From Candidatus Hodarchaeota archaeon (lineage in GTDB: Archaea; Asgardarchaeota; Heimdallarchaeia; Hodarchaeales; YT1-057): a stretch of DNA of 5,076 bases. Positions within the stretch are counted from its first letter, which is position 1, and each line of letters starts with the position of its first letter. A model generated the notes under the pieces. That model was not told where the DNA came from, did no database searches, and worked only from the letters and a program-made list of their open reading frames with translations. Shown one piece after another: positions 4,381 through 5,076 of the stretch. The DNA lies in the NCBI GenBank assembly GCA_016839955.1, contig JAEOTI010000723.1:1-5076 (forward strand), read 5' to 3'. A program made the translations under genes and the position numbers.

Positions 4381-4451
4381 TCTTATTAATACAATTAATT
4401 GAAATTGACGAAGAAATTAAAATTCTAAAAAATTGGTTATCAAGTGATTAA
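4353..4451 (+). CDS. Possible 32-residue small protein before the zinc-ribbon gene
   Basis: An open frame begins at TTG 4353 (or TTG 4359), preceded by GTGAG, and reads LTLGDVDRIVLLIQLIEIDEE, then IKILKNWLSSD, to TAA at 4449-4451. It would form one amphipathic acidic helix. The stop lies four bases before ATG 4456 and overlaps the alternative GTG start at 4444, which would suit an operon leader gene. I recognise no family. The toxin that usually precedes YgiT/MqsA-type genes (MqsR or DUF4258) is much longer and does not resemble this. Its start overlaps repeat R4, so it may be chance. Confidence 0.25.
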   Translation: MTLGDVDRIVLLIQLIEIDEEIKILKNWLSSD

Positions 4452-4455
4452 GATT

Positions 4456-4701
4456 ATGCAACTGGATAATTGTAGTATTTGTAAAGGAAGAATTCTCCAA
4501 GAAGAAACAGAATTTATTGCCCACGTCGAAAATCAAGTAATCGTGATTAAGAATGTTCCAGCGTGGGTATGTGATAATTGCGGAGAAGCTTATTTTTCCC
4601 CAAATACATCCAGAAAGATTGATATTGTGATGAAGGACTTTCATAGTGGAAAAATCTTAATTAAACCACTAGCTGCGGGAGAAATTAGTTTAAAGAAATA
4701 A
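4456..4701 (+). CDS. YgiT/MqsA-type zinc-ribbon protein (antitoxin-like)
   Basis: The product is 81 residues from ATG 4456. Two CxxC knuckles, C6-S-I-C9 and C39-D-N-C42, are arranged as in the N-terminal zinc domain of MqsA. Between them lies VIVIKNVPAWVC, and after them CGEAYFSP; the combination V..VPA.vC..CGE.Y is the signature of YgiT-type proteins. The zinc is expected to be structural, with the domain used for toxin binding. The C-terminal helix-turn-helix of full-length MqsA is absent, as in the short YgiT class. The usual toxin gene (MqsR or DUF4258-like) would lie upstream and is not visible; only a 32-codon open frame is there. A GTG at 4444 would add four residues. The second DUF433 gene follows 19 bases downstream on the same strand, probably in the same operon. 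Confidence 0.8.
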   Translation: MQLDNCSICKGRILQEETEFIAHVENQVIVIKNVPAWVCDNCGEAYFSPNTSRKIDIVMKDFHSGKILIKPLAAGEISLKK

Positions 4702-4720
4702 GAGAAATCGAGGAATCATT

Positions 4721-4921
4721 GTGACAAGTATCGCACGTATTTCGGTAAATCCCAACATTTGTCATGGAAAACCCTGTATCAAGGGAACCCGGATCCCAGT
4801 ATACTTAATACTAGAAATGCTTGAAGAAGGAATGAGCATCCCAGAGATATTGGAAGAATATCCCCATCTTTTCTCTGAAGACATTAAAGCCTGTATCACA
4901 TTTGCTAAAAACTTGACGTGA
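4721..4921 (+). CDS. DUF433-family antitoxin-like protein (second copy)
   Basis: The product is 66 residues, close to the usual family length. Motifs are ISVNPNICHGKPCIKGTRIP (residues 7-26), the helix VYLILEMLEEGMSIPEIL, EYPHLFSEDIKACITFA (46-62) and a short end. This is a closer fit to the family consensus than the copy at 4027. The start is GTG 4721, with a good ribosome-binding site: GAGG followed by seven bases. It sits between the zinc-ribbon gene (19 bases upstream) and a HicB-family gene (34 bases downstream), all on plus. DUF433 proteins are normally followed by a DUF5615 PIN-like toxin, but the next gene here belongs to another antitoxin family. So this is a second DUF433 without its toxin in view. 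Neutralising an unlinked toxin or acting as a transcriptional regulator are both possible. Confidence 0.85.
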   Translation: MTSIARISVNPNICHGKPCIKGTRIPVYLILEMLEEGMSIPEILEEYPHLFSEDIKACITFAKNLT

Positions 4922-4955
4922 AAATTAAATATTTACTGTGTGAAGGTTTATTCAA

Positions 4956-5076
4956 ATGGATTTCAAAGTATTAGTTGAAAAAGATGAAGATGAGTATTAT
5001 ATTGCTACGGTACCAGCTCTACCAGGGTGTATATCTCAAGGTAAAACAGAACAAGAGGCGCTTGAAAACATTAAAG
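4956..5076 (+). CDS. HicB-family antitoxin, N-terminal part (runs off the window)
   Basis: Forty residues are visible from ATG 4956 to the right edge, and the frame is still open. The order is characteristic of the partial RNase H-like fold of HicB antitoxins: strand FKVLVEKDEDEYYIATVPAL, then PGCISQGKTEQEALENIK. HicB proteins bind the HicA double-stranded-RNA-binding-fold toxin and block its mRNA cleavage. In many loci hicA is adjacent; it is not upstream here, so if present it must lie beyond the window. The start has AAGG about ten bases upstream. The 34-base gap to the DUF433 stop allows either co-transcription or its own promoter. The family call is firm; whether a C-terminal DNA-binding domain is present cannot be seen. 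Confidence 0.85.
   Translation, partial: MDFKVLVEKDEDEYYIATVPALPGCISQGKTEQEALENIK

Overview
This AT-rich window (about one-third G+C by eye) is an accessory 'toxin-antitoxin island'. It suggests an uncultured AT-rich archaeon, but this is tentative. In favour are TATA-like boxes about 25-40 bases upstream of several starts, short or absent leaders, and VapBC pairs with ribbon-helix-helix antitoxins of a kind frequent in archaea (including Asgard lineages). No rRNA, tRNA or lineage marker is present, so an AT-rich bacterium is not excluded.

Layout. The left edge is the 3' end of a DUF1643-family gene (1-257, +). Next comes a complete VapBC-type module on the minus strand (antitoxin 756-1022, PIN toxin 344-772). 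Two further, mutually homologous VapBC modules face each other: one on plus (antitoxin 1305-1610, toxin 1585-2091) and one on minus (antitoxin 2894-3223, toxin 2393-2890). Between their 3' ends lies a short open stretch that looks like a decayed N-terminus of a DUF5615 PIN-like toxin (2302-2430). Then comes a small membrane-protein gene on minus that is split by a one-base frameshift (3552-3904). The right third, on plus, holds a stand-alone DUF433 antitoxin-like gene (4027-4272), a YgiT/MqsA-type zinc-ribbon gene (4456-4701), a second DUF433 gene (4721-4921) and the start of a HicB-family antitoxin (4956 to the window edge).

Two signals go beyond the gene list. First, a roughly 60-base repeat recurs in one orientation at 275-334, 1090-1153 and 3399-3459, with a probable eroded copy at 4338-4380. 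The copies sit between modules, so the region reads like a row of cassettes. Each copy has ends that can pair with each other, although the pairing bases differ between copies. Second, the two homologous VapBC modules share the same control architecture: a TATA-like box followed by two operator-like sites of form AATACY-NN-GGTRTT whose centres are 18-19 bases apart. This suggests common or cross-regulation.

How the genes work together. Each complete VapBC pair is expected to be a self-repressed operon in which the antitoxin binds its own promoter and blocks a PIN ribonuclease. The right-hand genes are antitoxin-like genes whose usual toxin partners are not visible. The DUF5615 remnant, the missing partners and the frameshifted membrane gene all point to a region of repeated gain and decay.
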